Notes: generated by a model not told the origin, from the sequence alone. A stretch of DNA of 64,000 nucleotides from JBKECF01 sp047974375 (GCA_047974375.1 JBKECF010000081.1:1-64000), one strand, 5' to 3'; positions 26,264-35,773 are shown, numbered from the stretch's first letter. Numbers and translations are program-made.

Positions 26264-26586
26264 TGGTAAAAGCCAAAATATTCAGAAATAAAAATAAATG
26301 TATTTATGGTTTTCAAATCATAAACCATTGCGATACGTCAATTTGTGCCGCAATTTCTCTTTTATCTCTGAATATAGTAAATGCTATTGAGACTTTTACA
26401 GAAGATAAATTTTCATTAGAATATGATGAAAATGGTGGTTTTTTGAAAATAGAAGTCGAGAATTTAAAACAAGGTATAGATGCCGAAAAGTCTGAACTAT
26501 TGCTTAATACACTAGTTCTCGCACTTAAGGAATTGTCTAATACTTACGAAAAAGAATTACTATTAATAGATAAGGTGGTGAATTAA
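26263..26586 (+). CDS. prp: Ribosomal-processing cysteine protease Prp, short catalytic loop
   Basis: Prp removes the N-terminal extension of ribosomal protein L27. The 107-residue protein lies between rplU and rpmA as usual. The catalytic pair can be placed at His22 (INH, normally GH) and Cys28 (SICAAIS, normally DIVCAAVS). In Staphylococcus Prp about twelve residues separate the two, but here only six do, so the flexible loop that closes over the substrate is much shortened. The rest (VNAIETF, YDENGGFLKIEV, LVLALKEL) aligns normally. L27 downstream still has the cleavage motif, so Prp is presumably active. Confidence 0.85.
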   Translation: MVKAKIFRNKNKCIYGFQIINHCDTSICAAISLLSLNIVNAIETFTEDKFSLEYDENGGFLKIEVENLKQGIDAEKSELLLNTLVLALKELSNTYEKELLLIDKVVN

Positions 26587-26880
26587 ATGTTAAAACTTAA
26601 TTTAGAATTTTTCGCACACAAAAAAGGTGTTGGTTCATCTAAAAACGGTCGTGAATCTGAATCTAAAAGATTAGGACCAAAACGTCAAGATGGTCAAGTT
26701 GTAAGAGCTGGAAATATTTTATATACTCAAAGAGGTACAAAAATACATCCAGGTAACAATGTTGGTCGTGGTGGAAACGATACTTTATTTGCACTTACAG
26801 ACGGTAGAGTTAGATACGAAAGAAAAGGTAGAAACAAGAAACAAGTTTCTGTATATCCTTTAGAAGTAGTTTCAGCTTAA
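26587..26880 (+). CDS. rpmA: 50S ribosomal protein L27 with cleavable N-terminal extension
   Basis: The 97-residue protein starts MLKLNLEFFAHKKGVGSS. Prp cuts after the FFA of the LNLxFFA motif, leaving the His-Lys-Lys N-terminus that reaches the peptidyl transferase centre. KIHPGNNVGRGGNDTLFA and the basic end are typical of L27. Its gene follows prp directly. The GTPase gene obgE, which often comes next in related genomes, is replaced here by IS relics. Confidence 0.96.
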   Translation: MLKLNLEFFAHKKGVGSSKNGRESESKRLGPKRQDGQVVRAGNILYTQRGTKIHPGNNVGRGGNDTLFALTDGRVRYERKGRNKKQVSVYPLEVVSA

Positions 26881-26908
26881 GTTTATAAAAATAATCCTGT
26901 TTTCAGGG

Positions 26909-27060
26909 TTCTATAATAAATGGTGTTGGTGATAAAAACCGACACCATTTATTATGCAAAAAAAAAGACATAACAATCAAAATAACCTTTAATTAAATCA
27001 GACAAAAATAATAAAGGAGTTTGTTATGTCTAATACAAGTATAGCAGAAATATTCAGTTT
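26909..27060 (+). repeat. Repeat R2, copy B
   Basis: This is the second copy of the element at 16183-16333, in the opposite orientation. The 14-base-arm hairpin (26913-26926 with 26942-26955) probably now ends rpmA transcription. The transposase start MSNTSIAEIFS lies at 27026-27058, after which the sequence leaves the element abruptly. Confidence 0.85.
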
Positions 27061-27065
27061 CTTTA

Positions 27066-27350
27066 TTGTTCTTTTTACATCATCATATGTTTTTCGATTT
27101 TTTAAATCTATCTCATCTTTCATGTGCTCAAAAAATGGGTCTTGTGGTGCATTGTCCCGATAATTTCATATTCTAGACATTGACTGTTTTAAGCCTAATA
27201 TTTCGATTTCTTTCTAAAATTGCGGGATTGTATAATGCACTCCTTGATCTGAATAAATTATCGTCATATTTCTTTGAAAACTTTCTTTGTCTAAGTTTTC
27301 TAATGTTTCCATTACTATTTTTAATTGTACCCTAAGTTTGAAAAGAATTA
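27066..27350 (-). pseudogene. IS3-family (IS150 group) transposase OrfB, decayed
   Basis: The minus strand encodes pieces of the integrase-like catalytic domain: MTIIYSDQGVHYT (normally IHSDQGxHYT, with a catalytic Asp), then after a stop GLKQSMSRI, then DNAPQDPFFEHMKDEID (normally DNAxxESFFxxLKxE, with the catalytic Glu region) up to about 27075. Several stops and one frameshift separate them, and both ends of the gene are gone. It lies between the R2 copy and the MATE gene. Confidence 0.85.
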
Positions 27351-27383
27351 TCATACTAATTCTGAAAAGTAAAATAGCAACCC

Positions 27384-28727
27384 CTAAGAAGCAGTTATAT
27401 TTTGAGCCCATTTCCTTTGTCGAACACGAATAACAACAAAAAGGAACTTACCAATTTCCTCCATATAAGAACAAGCAACTACTAAATAAATTGGAAGGCC
27501 CATCCTTATCCCAAGGTAAGTAAATGGAACACCTAAAAGCCAAACAGACAAAGCGTCTATAAGTAAACAAACAAAAGTATCTCCACCACTTCGAAGTATG
27601 CCAACAACTCCCATGTAATTAAAAGTTAATACAGGGATAAGTAAACTAATTATAATTAATATTTTCATTGTATCATCTCTAACTTGTGGTGATATGTTGC
27701 TAAATAATTGTACAATAAATGGTGAGCCTATAATTAATCCTAGACCCATTATAGTGCTAAGAATACCTGCAGTAACAATATATTTTTTAGCGTAACGTAT
27801 GGCTTTATTAATTTTGTTTGCACCTAGTAAGTTACCAAGGATTATACCAGATGAACTACCTACACCAATACCAATAACCATGAAAAGTTGTTTCATACTA
27901 TTGGCTAATTGTACAGATGTTTGGGCTTCTGTACCAACTTGGCCATAAAAACGTGTGTATTGTGTAACACCTGTTGCCCACATCATTTCATTGGCAATAA
28001 CTGGTCCTGCTTTTTTAAAGAATTCTGCAACAAATTTTTTATCAAAGGCTATATAATTTTTCATGCGGCCTAAAATAGGTAGCTTCAAGCCACGTATAAT
28101 AACTATTTGTGCAATTAATTCTACAGTACGTGCAATTAACGTACCTTTTGCAGCACCGACTACACCTTCTTTAGCAATAAATATAAAATAATAGTTTAAT
28201 ATGATATTAGTGAAAAAAGCTATTAAAGTTGTAAGCATTGGATATTTTGTGTGTCCTGTGCTTTTTTGTGCTGTATTTAAAGTAAATGAAAATGCAGATA
28301 AAAAATATGTAAAGCAAGCCACTCTTAAATACTGTGTTCCTAGGTCAATAACTACTGCATCGGAGGAGTAGTACCCTATAAGTAGGTCGGCTTTAAAAAA
28401 GGCTAAAGTAGCAAATGTTGTTGCTACTACTTGAGATGATATAAATGCTATACCCATGGTTTTGTGTATGCTCTTTGTATCTTTTGCACCCCAGAACTGC
28501 CCCATAAATACAGAAGCGCCACTGTTTATACCGAAGACAAACAAAATAAAAAGGAAAAATATTTGGTTTGCCAGTCCAACGGCAGTAATAGGTGCTTCAC
28601 CTAAAGAAGAAATCATAAAAGTGTCTGTTATATTAACAGCGCTATTTATTAATTCTTGTATAATAATTGGCAAGGCAATAACTGATAGCTTATGAAGAAA
28701 TATTTTAGTGTCTTTAGAAAATTTCAT
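27384..28727 (-). CDS. MATE family efflux transporter
   Basis: A 447-residue transporter with about 12 membrane helices, of the MatE fold that exports drugs or metabolites using a Na+ or H+ gradient. Family marks are VNITDTFMISSLGEAPITAVGLANQ near residues 30-55 and INSGASVFMGQFWGAKD, which is the loop after helix 2. It precedes the AEC carrier on the map but is transcribed after it: the carrier gene ends 16 bases upstream of its start, so the two probably form one unit. The substrate is unknown. A second MATE gene lies at 57381. Confidence 0.92.
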   Translation of the reverse strand: MKFSKDTKIFLHKLSVIALPIIIQELINSAVNITDTFMISSLGEAPITAVGLANQIFFLFILFVFGINSGASVFMGQFWGAKDTKSIHKTMGIAFISSQVVATTFATLAFFKADLLIGYYSSDAVVIDLGTQYLRVACFTYFLSAFSFTLNTAQKSTGHTKYPMLTTLIAFFTNIILNYYFIFIAKEGVVGAAKGTLIARTVELIAQIVIIRGLKLPILGRMKNYIAFDKKFVAEFFKKAGPVIANEMMWATGVTQYTRFYGQVGTEAQTSVQLANSMKQLFMVIGIGVGSSSGIILGNLLGANKINKAIRYAKKYIVTAGILSTIMGLGLIIGSPFIVQLFSNISPQVRDDTMKILIIISLLIPVLTFNYMGVVGILRSGGDTFVCLLIDALSVWLLGVPFTYLGIRMGLPIYLVVACSYMEEIGKFLFVVIRVRQRKWAQNITAS

Positions 28728-28742
28728 GGTATCCTCCGAAGG

Positions 28743-29660
28743 TTACTGTCTAATAAATATAAAAGATATAATAGGTATTGTAATTATACTGAGTAAAGTC
28801 GATGTTACTACAATTTTTGATGCCAGTGCATCGTTGCCACCAACTTTTGTGGCTATAATGGATATGTATAATCCAGATGGCATGGAAAAAGTTAGCACTA
28901 ATGTGTCTTTTAAAAATGAATCTATAGGAAAAGGAATTAAAGCAATAAAAATAAGGGTAGGTATAAGTAAAAGTCTAATAAAAGACATAATAAGTATATC
29001 TTTGTTAAAGAAACTTATATCTACTTTATAATTTGCAATAATAGATCCTGTAATAATAAGGGCAAGTGGTGTTGTTAAGTTGCTAACCATTTCCATGGGA
29101 ACAAAAATCAACGGTGGTATTTTCATAGAAAATGCAAATAAAAATATTGCGAGTATAGTGGCAAGGACTGGATTGTTTAATATATCTCTTGCTTTAAATT
29201 TGCTTTTTTCTCCAGACATCATTTTAATACCTATGGTTAGAGATAAAACATTGTAGGCAATTACTAACATTGCACCATAAATTAAGGCTTCATCTCCTAA
29301 TACTGAGCTTATAACAGGGAATCCAACAAAGGTTAAGTTGCAAAAAGTAATACCAAAGGCAAGTTCGTTTATTTTATTGGCAGGTATTTTTAATAAATTC
29401 AAAAGTATATAAGCCAATGTCATAGATGTACAGTGTACAATAAATCCTACAACTATTGCAATAATACAATTTGTTAAAATTTGTATATCAAAATCAATTT
29501 GCAATGATAGAATTAATGTTGCTGGCAAGGTGACTTTTAAAAGTAGGTCAGATAAAACTTTTTGCGTATCTCTATTTATAATATTTAGTTTAGTTATTAT
29601 AAATCCTAAAAGTATAATTATTAATAATGTGGTAATTGCACTTAATACTGTATAAAACAT
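28743..29660 (-). CDS. AEC family transporter (auxin efflux carrier-like)
   Basis: The 305-residue protein has ten hydrophobic segments in two groups of five, as in the AEC family of permeases for organic acids such as malate or malonate. Conserved parts are LLLKVTLPATLILSLQ (residues about 40-55), FGITFCNLTFVGFPVISSVLG and TFSMPSGLYISIIATKVGG. Some AEC members (MdcF) take up malonate, but nothing here ties this copy to the mdc debris 18 kb away. It is divergent from ispG, with about 130 bases between them. Confidence 0.88.
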   Translation of the reverse strand: MFYTVLSAITTLLIIILLGFIITKLNIINRDTQKVLSDLLLKVTLPATLILSLQIDFDIQILTNCIIAIVVGFIVHCTSMTLAYILLNLLKIPANKINELAFGITFCNLTFVGFPVISSVLGDEALIYGAMLVIAYNVLSLTIGIKMMSGEKSKFKARDILNNPVLATILAIFLFAFSMKIPPLIFVPMEMVSNLTTPLALIITGSIIANYKVDISFFNKDILIMSFIRLLLIPTLIFIALIPFPIDSFLKDTLVLTFSMPSGLYISIIATKVGGNDALASKIVVTSTLLSIITIPIISFIFIRQ

Positions 29661-29788
29661 AAAATCATCCTCATTTGAATTTATTTAATTTGTTTGAGTT
29701 TGTAAAAAATCTTCAATTTTAAATTTATGAATAAATCTTTGCATTCATTCATGTTATAATAAAAAATAAAATAAATAAAGAGGTAATT

Positions 29789-30829
29789 ATGAGAAGAGAA
29801 ATAAAAATTGGAAATTTATACATAGGTGGTAAAAATAATATTGCCATTCAATCTATGACAAACACAAAAACCCATGATGTTATAAAAACAGTGGAGCAAA
29901 TAAAATTATTGGAAAAAGCCGGCTGTGAAATTATTAGAGTTGCAATACCAACTTTAAAGGATGCTCAGGCAATTGATAAAATAAAAGAAAATATATCTAT
30001 ACCATTAGTTGCAGATATTCACTTTGATTATAAATTGGCATTGGAGGTTATGGAAAGAGGGATAGACAAAATACGAATAAACCCAGGAAATATAGGTAGC
30101 GAGGAAAAAATTGAAAAAGTAATAAAAAAAGCAAAGAAAAAAAATATTCCTATAAGAGTCGGGGTTAATGCTGGCTCATTAGAAAAGGAATTAGTTAAAA
30201 AGTATGGAGTGTGTGAGGAGGCAATTGTAGAAAGTGCTCTAAACCACATAAAATTAATTGAAAAATATGATTATGAAAATATTGTAGTTTCAATGAAATC
30301 CTCAAGTATACCATTTACATTAAAGTCCTATGAGTTGTTAGCTAAAGAAGTAGATTATCCATTACATATAGGAATTACAGAGGCAGGAACAATTTACTCA
30401 GGTACCATTAAATCTGCTGCAGGCATAGGGGCTTTACTTTCTCAGGGATATGGGGATACTATGCGAGTTTCTTTAACAAGCGACCCTGTAGAGGAAATAA
30501 AATGTTGCAAAGAAATATTAAAATCTTTGGAGCTACGAAGCTTTGGTCCAACAATTATTTCTTGTCCTACATGTGGAAGAACAGAAATAGGACTTATTGA
30601 ATTGGCAAATAAAGTAGAAGAAATATGCAGTGAATTAGATGTGAATTTAAAAATAGCTGTAATGGGTTGTATTGTAAATGGCCCAGGTGAATCTAAAGAG
30701 GCAGACTTAGGTATTGCAGGCGGAAAGGAACAAGGGCTAATTTTTAAAAAAGGAAAAATAGTTGCCAAAGTTCCAGAAGATAAATTATTAGAAGAGTTTA
30801 CAAAAATTTTAAAAGAAATGGTGATTTAA
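29789..30829 (+). CDS. ispG: 4-hydroxy-3-methylbut-2-enyl diphosphate synthase
   Basis: IspG (GcpE) carries out the sixth step of the MEP isoprenoid pathway. The 346-residue protein begins with the IQSMTNT substrate motif, has a TIM barrel and ends in the iron-sulfur domain with CPTCGRTEIG and the third cysteine in MGCIVNGPGE. Length matches the bacterial two-domain form. The stop codon overlaps the polC start (ATGA-type overlap), an arrangement common in Firmicutes. Confidence 0.97.
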   Translation: MRREIKIGNLYIGGKNNIAIQSMTNTKTHDVIKTVEQIKLLEKAGCEIIRVAIPTLKDAQAIDKIKENISIPLVADIHFDYKLALEVMERGIDKIRINPGNIGSEEKIEKVIKKAKKKNIPIRVGVNAGSLEKELVKKYGVCEEAIVESALNHIKLIEKYDYENIVVSMKSSSIPFTLKSYELLAKEVDYPLHIGITEAGTIYSGTIKSAAGIGALLSQGYGDTMRVSLTSDPVEEIKCCKEILKSLELRSFGPTIISCPTCGRTEIGLIELANKVEEICSELDVNLKIAVMGCIVNGPGESKEADLGIAGGKEQGLIFKKGKIVAKVPEDKLLEEFTKILKEMVI

Positions 30830-33800
30830 TGAATAGTTTTTTTGATTCTATAGATTATTTGGGAATTAATAAAAATGAATTTATTAGTTTTTCAGAATGT
30901 CTATTGGAAAAAATATTATTAACTAAAGATAGAAAAAGTATTTTAATGATTTTAAAGTCTAGAGAAATAATAAATGAAAAAAATATTGAAACTTTAGAGT
31001 ATAAATTAAAAGAAAAAATGAAGTCCTATGAAAAAGTAAAGGTTGAAATAACTTACGATGTGAATGACAGTGAAAAGGCTATTTCTAAATATAAAACAAA
31101 TTTAATTAATTCCTTTGAAAAAAGTCCATTAGAATATACTATTCTAAAAAATGCTAATATTGAGTACGATTTAAATAAAATAAAAATAAGCACAGACAAC
31201 AATAGTATTTATTTATTGGAAAAAAAAGGTGCGAAGGAAAAAATAAAATCTATTATTTATAAAAAATTTCAAATAGAGCCTAGTGTTGAATTTATTGAAG
31301 TAGAGGGTAAGAAAATAATAGATAGTGATTTTATAGTAAGGCAAACAATACGTGAAAATATTCAAAGCGAAAAGGAGGTAGAAAAGGAAAAACCACAGGA
31401 AGTGAGGCCACAACGTAGAAGGCGTCAACGAAATGGTGTGAAAATAGTTGAATCTATAACGGAAATGCCTATAAGACTAGCTGAAGAGTTAGACCAAGAC
31501 TCGGAGATAACTGTTACAGGGATTATATTTTCCTTTGAAAAAAGAGAAATACGAAGTGGTAATTATTTAATAAGTATGGATATTACGGATAATACAAATT
31601 CTATTACAATTAAATTTTTTATTGATCCAGAAGCGTTTGAAGAGGAATTCAAGAACGTTACAAAAAAAGGTAATACCGTAACTGTTAAGGGATATGTACG
31701 TTACGATACTTATGCAAAAGAGCTAAATATAATGGCAAACGAAATAGCTCTGGAAGAAAAAACCAAGGAAAGTAAAGTAGACAATGCTGAGGTAAAAAGA
31801 GTTGAGCTACATTTACATACAAACATGAGCTCTATGGACGCACTTACAGGCATAAAAGATTATGTAAAGTACGCAAAAAAATTGGGTCATACTAGTATAG
31901 CAATAACAGATCATGGAGTTGTACAGGCCTTTCCGGATGCCATGAACATTGGTGAAGAGTTAGGGGTGAAAATACTTTATGGAGTAGAGGCATATATTAT
32001 AGATGACATTGAGGCTGTAGTTTCTCTTCCTAAGGGGCAGAACTTAGATAGTGAATACGTAGTTTTTGATGTGGAAACAACAGGATTTTATCAAAAGACT
32101 TGCAAGATTATAGAAATAGGGGCTGCGAAAATTAAAAATGGCGAAATAGTCGATGAATTTAACGAACTGATTAATCCAGAGGAATCATTAAGCGAAACAA
32201 TAGTAAACTTAACAAAGATTACAGACACAATGTTAAAAAACAAAGAAACCATAGAGTTTGTTTTGCCGAAATTCATAGAATTTATAGGTGACAGCATATT
32301 AGTTGCCCACAATGCCAATTTTGATATAGGTTTTATTAATGCCAACACCAAAAGAGTATTAAATAAAGAGCTAGAAAATACATTTATAGATACTGTTAAT
32401 TTAAGTAGAATGTTATATCCGAATTTAAAAAACCATAAGCTAAACACAGTTGCAGACCATTTGCGAATTGTATTAGAAAGTCACCATAGGGCAGTAGATG
32501 ACGCAAAGGCAACAGCAGAAATTTTTTTGAAAGAAATTGAAGAATTAAAAAACACGTATTCTATTGAAACTGTGGGAGATATAAATGTTTTAGCTCAAAA
32601 AAATATGAATGTGAAAAATATAAGACCAACCCATGGAGTGATTTTTGCTAAAGATGAGATAGGTTTAAAAAATTTATATAAACTTATTACAAACTCTCAT
32701 CTAGAAAATTTTTATAGAAGACCAAGAATGTTAAAAAGTAAAATCCTAGAACATAGAGGTGGGCTTATGTTAGGTGCGGCCTGTGAAGCTGGCGAAGTAT
32801 TTAAAAGCATACTTGGAGAAATGCCACGGGAATATATAATAAACAGATGTAATTTTTACGACTATTTAGAAATACAGCCTGTTGGTAACAATATGTTTTT
32901 ATACAGAAATGGCAATGTTAAAACCATAGAGGACCTTTGCAATTTAAATATAGAGGTGCTTAATTATGGAGATGAGTTAAATAAATTAACAGTAGCAACA
33001 GGAGATGTTCATTTTCTTAATGAAAAAGATGAATTTTATCGAAGAATTTTAATGAATGCAGAAGGTTTTAAAGATGCTGATGAACAACCACCACTTTTTT
33101 ATAGAACTACAGAGGAAATGTTAAGTGAATTTTCTTATTTAGGAGCTGAAAGAGCTTACGAGGTTGTTGTTACAAATACTAACAAAATATCAGATGAGAT
33201 AGGGGAGTTGTTACCAATTCCAAAAGACACCCACCCACCACGCATTGAGGGATCTGATGATGAACTAAAAGAAATAACAATGAAACGAGCAAAGGAGATA
33301 TATGGTGAGGAGTTGCCAAAAATAGTAATAAATCGTTTAAATAAAGAGCTGTCTTCAATATTTAAACATGGGTTTTCAGTAATGTATATTATTGCGCAAA
33401 AATTAGTTTGGAACTCCTTGGAGGCTGGATATTTAGTTGGGTCACGTGGTTCTGTTGGTTCTTCTTTTGTTGCTACTATGGCACAAATAACAGAGGTAAA
33501 CCCCTTAAGCCCACATTATGTATGTCAAAGCTGTAAATACAGCGATTTCGATTCAGAAGAGGTTTTAAGCTACAGTAGCTGGGCGGGTTACGATATGCCA
33601 GATAAAAATTGTCCAATATGTGGTGAAAAACTAAAAAAAGATGGTCACAATATACCTTTTGAAACTTTTCTAGGTTTTGATGGAGATAAAGAGCCGGATA
33701 TCGACTTGAACTTTTCCAGTGAGTATCAAGCGAAAGCTCATGCCTATACAGAAGAACTTTTTGGAGAAGGCTATGTATTTAAGGCGGGAACTATTGGCAC

Positions 33801-35121
33801 TTTGGCTGATAAAACTGCCGCAGGTTTTGTACTTAAATATCTGGAAGAAAAAAACAAAAGTGTAAGACGTGCAGAAGTAACAAGACTAGCTAATGGTTGT
33901 ACAGGCGTAAAAAGAACAACAGGGCAACATCCTGGAGGATTAATGGTTGTACCAGACTATACAGATGTACATAAATTTACGCCCTTACAAAGGCCGGCAA
34001 ATGATGTTAAATCCAGTGTAATAACAACACATTTCGACTATCACTCCATAAGTGGTAAATTACTTAAATTAGATATACTAGGCCATACAGCGCCAACTAT
34101 TATAAAAATGCTCCACGAATCTACAGGTATGGATCCTTTAAATGTGGATTTAGGGGATAAGGATGTTATGTCCCTTTTTGAAAGCCATAAAGCTTTAGGA
34201 CTAAAAGAGGGTCAAATTAAATGTAAAACAGGCTCATTAGGATTACCGGAGTTTGGAACAAATTTTGTAAGGCAAATGCTTTTAGATACAAGACCAGCGA
34301 CATTTACAGAATTAGTTTTAATATCTGGCCTTTCTCATGGTACAGACGTATGGCTAAATAATGCACAGGACTTAGTAAATCAAGGGACTTGTACACTAAA
34401 AGAAGTTATAGCAACTAGAGATGATATTATGGTTTATTTAATAAGTAAGGGTATAGAAGACTTAACAGCCTTTACTATTATGGAGAAAGTAAGAAAAGGT
34501 AAAGGGCTGTCAGAGGAACACTTAGCAGTAATGAAAGAAAATAAGGTACCGCAATGGTATATTGAATCTTGTCAAAAAATAAAATATTTGTTTCCTAAAG
34601 GTCATGCTGTTGCATATGTATTAATGAGTGTGCGAATTGGTTATTTTAAAATACATTACCCAAAGAATTTTTATGCAGCTACATTTTCCATAAGTGCAGA
34701 GGATTTTGATTATGAAATTATGTGCAAAGGAATTGAGGAAGTAAAGAGAGAAATGGGAAGAATAATAGCCTTGGGTAATGAAAAAACGCCTAAAGATAAG
34801 TCTAGTTTCGATTTACTAGAACTACTGGAAGAAATGTACGAAAGAGATATTGAGTTTTTACCTATTGATTTATATGAATCTAAGGCAAATAAGTTCACTG
34901 TAAAGGAAAATGGCATACTTCCGCCATTGTGTACCATAGCAGGTCTAGGAGGTAATGCAGCTGAGAGTATTGTTTTAGAGAGAGAAGTGGAGGAATTTTC
35001 CACTATCGAAGATTTGAGAAGTAGAACTAAGGTAAATAAAAATGTTGTAGATATTATGAAAAGAAATGGTATTTTGACAGGAATACCGGAAACTAATCAA
35101 TTCTCTTTTTTAGAATTTTAA
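30829..35121 (+). CDS. polC: DNA polymerase III PolC-type alpha subunit
   Basis: The 1430-residue replicative polymerase of low-GC Gram-positives. In order: an N-terminal domain to about 190, an OB fold (VTGIIFSFEKREIRSG), a PHP domain (ELHLHTNMSSMDALTG) split by an inserted DEDD proofreading exonuclease (VVFDVETTGF, HNANFDIGF, HRAVDDAKAT), a zinc-binding loop (CQSCK near 900 and CPICGE near 930) and the polymerase palm (EPDIDLNFS) and finger elements. All catalytic acids of exonuclease and polymerase appear intact. The gene is coupled to ispG. The R1 copy 5 begins two bases after its stop codon. Confidence 0.97.
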   Translation: MNSFFDSIDYLGINKNEFISFSECLLEKILLTKDRKSILMILKSREIINEKNIETLEYKLKEKMKSYEKVKVEITYDVNDSEKAISKYKTNLINSFEKSPLEYTILKNANIEYDLNKIKISTDNNSIYLLEKKGAKEKIKSIIYKKFQIEPSVEFIEVEGKKIIDSDFIVRQTIRENIQSEKEVEKEKPQEVRPQRRRRQRNGVKIVESITEMPIRLAEELDQDSEITVTGIIFSFEKREIRSGNYLISMDITDNTNSITIKFFIDPEAFEEEFKNVTKKGNTVTVKGYVRYDTYAKELNIMANEIALEEKTKESKVDNAEVKRVELHLHTNMSSMDALTGIKDYVKYAKKLGHTSIAITDHGVVQAFPDAMNIGEELGVKILYGVEAYIIDDIEAVVSLPKGQNLDSEYVVFDVETTGFYQKTCKIIEIGAAKIKNGEIVDEFNELINPEESLSETIVNLTKITDTMLKNKETIEFVLPKFIEFIGDSILVAHNANFDIGFINANTKRVLNKELENTFIDTVNLSRMLYPNLKNHKLNTVADHLRIVLESHHRAVDDAKATAEIFLKEIEELKNTYSIETVGDINVLAQKNMNVKNIRPTHGVIFAKDEIGLKNLYKLITNSHLENFYRRPRMLKSKILEHRGGLMLGAACEAGEVFKSILGEMPREYIINRCNFYDYLEIQPVGNNMFLYRNGNVKTIEDLCNLNIEVLNYGDELNKLTVATGDVHFLNEKDEFYRRILMNAEGFKDADEQPPLFYRTTEEMLSEFSYLGAERAYEVVVTNTNKISDEIGELLPIPKDTHPPRIEGSDDELKEITMKRAKEIYGEELPKIVINRLNKELSSIFKHGFSVMYIIAQKLVWNSLEAGYLVGSRGSVGSSFVATMAQITEVNPLSPHYVCQSCKYSDFDSEEVLSYSSWAGYDMPDKNCPICGEKLKKDGHNIPFETFLGFDGDKEPDIDLNFSSEYQAKAHAYTEELFGEGYVFKAGTIGTLADKTAAGFVLKYLEEKNKSVRRAEVTRLANGCTGVKRTTGQHPGGLMVVPDYTDVHKFTPLQRPANDVKSSVITTHFDYHSISGKLLKLDILGHTAPTIIKMLHESTGMDPLNVDLGDKDVMSLFESHKALGLKEGQIKCKTGSLGLPEFGTNFVRQMLLDTRPATFTELVLISGLSHGTDVWLNNAQDLVNQGTCTLKEVIATRDDIMVYLISKGIEDLTAFTIMEKVRKGKGLSEEHLAVMKENKVPQWYIESCQKIKYLFPKGHAVAYVLMSVRIGYFKIHYPKNFYAATFSISAEDFDYEIMCKGIEEVKREMGRIIALGNEKTPKDKSSFDLLELLEEMYERDIEFLPIDLYESKANKFTVKENGILPPLCTIAGLGGNAAESIVLEREVEEFSTIEDLRSRTKVNKNVVDIMKRNGILTGIPETNQFSFLEF

Positions 35122-35122
35122 T

Positions 35123-35149
35123 CCGTAAGAATTAGACCCTCAACTCAAT
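35123..35149 (+). repeat. Dispersed terminal repeat R1, copy 5
   Basis: CCGTAAGAATTAGACCC followed by TCAACTCAAT: the same 27-base core with a few changes. No hairpin-string body follows, only the hup terminator, so it is a lone end. Confidence 0.7.
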
Positions 35150-35185
35150 ACATGTATATGGTTGTCCATAACTGTTCTACCATGA

Positions 35186-35233
35186 TAAAAAAGTGGCATT
35201 GCAATTTAGCAAAAATGCTATTTGCAATGCCCC
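35186..35233 (-). terminator. Terminator of hup
   Basis: GGCATTGCAA pairs with TTGCAATGCC and an inner AGC/GCT; on the minus strand it is followed by ACTTTTTTT. It lies about 20 bases behind the HU gene. Confidence 0.85.
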
Positions 35234-35250
35234 TATATAACTAATACAAA

Positions 35251-35523
35251 TTAGTTTACAGCATCTTTTAATGCTTTACCTACTTTAAATTTAACGCTTT
35301 TTGATGCAGGTATGTCAATTTCTTTACCAGTAGATGGATTTCTACCTTTTCTAGCTTTTCTATCGCTAACTTCAAAAGTACCAAAACCAACAGATTGGAT
35401 TTTACCACCTTTAACTAATTCTTCTTTGATTACTTCTTCATAAGCTTTAACAAACTTTTCAGAATCTTTCTTGCTCATATCAGTTTTTTCAGCGATAGCT
35501 GCAACTAATTCAGTTTTATTCAT
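35251..35523 (-). CDS. hup: DNA-binding protein HU
   Basis: The 90-residue histone-like protein dimerises and bends DNA. It begins MNKTELVAAIAEKTDMSKKD and contains VGFGTFEVSDRKARKGRNP with the DNA-inserting Pro in RNPSTG, then the ending KFKVGKALKDAV. GGAGG lies before the ATG. Upstream in the leader is a seven-base-arm inverted repeat that could affect translation. Confidence 0.96.
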   Translation of the reverse strand: MNKTELVAAIAEKTDMSKKDSEKFVKAYEEVIKEELVKGGKIQSVGFGTFEVSDRKARKGRNPSTGKEIDIPASKSVKFKVGKALKDAVN

Positions 35524-35541
35524 AATATCCTCCTTATTTAA

Positions 35542-35558
35542 TAAGTGGTTGCCACTTA
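35542..35558 (-). promoter_or_regulatory. Inverted repeat in the hup leader
   Basis: TAAGTGG and CCACTTA flank three bases, 19 bases before the hup start codon and just before its ribosome site. It could be an operator or an mRNA stem; nothing else in the window shares it. Confidence 0.35.
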
Positions 35559-35773
35559 ATATAGAATATTTATAAACTTAAACAGGTCTTTTGTCAAGGG
35601 AAAGAGCCTATAAAATAGGCTTTTAAGTAATTTTTATGCATTTTAAACGAAATTTCTTCGTATTTTATTAATATATTCTATATAAAAAAACAAAGAATTC
35701 TATTGACAATACAAGGGATTTAGATTTCAGTAGGAGTCTTGCATTGTTAAAAATAACCGTACAGGAATAAATA

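Noticed and set aside
26263..26586. Prp with Phe in place of the catalytic His
   Set aside because: A gap-free alignment of the N-terminus with clostridial Prp places His22 at the catalytic position; only the following loop is shortened.
27214..27411. 65-codon minus-strand frame as a gene
   Set aside because: It fuses part of the decayed IS3 OrfB with out-of-frame MATE sequence.
29732..29760. Promoter of ispG
   Set aside because: TATAAT at 29755 is good but no acceptable -35 lies 16-18 bases upstream, so I leave it unannotated.
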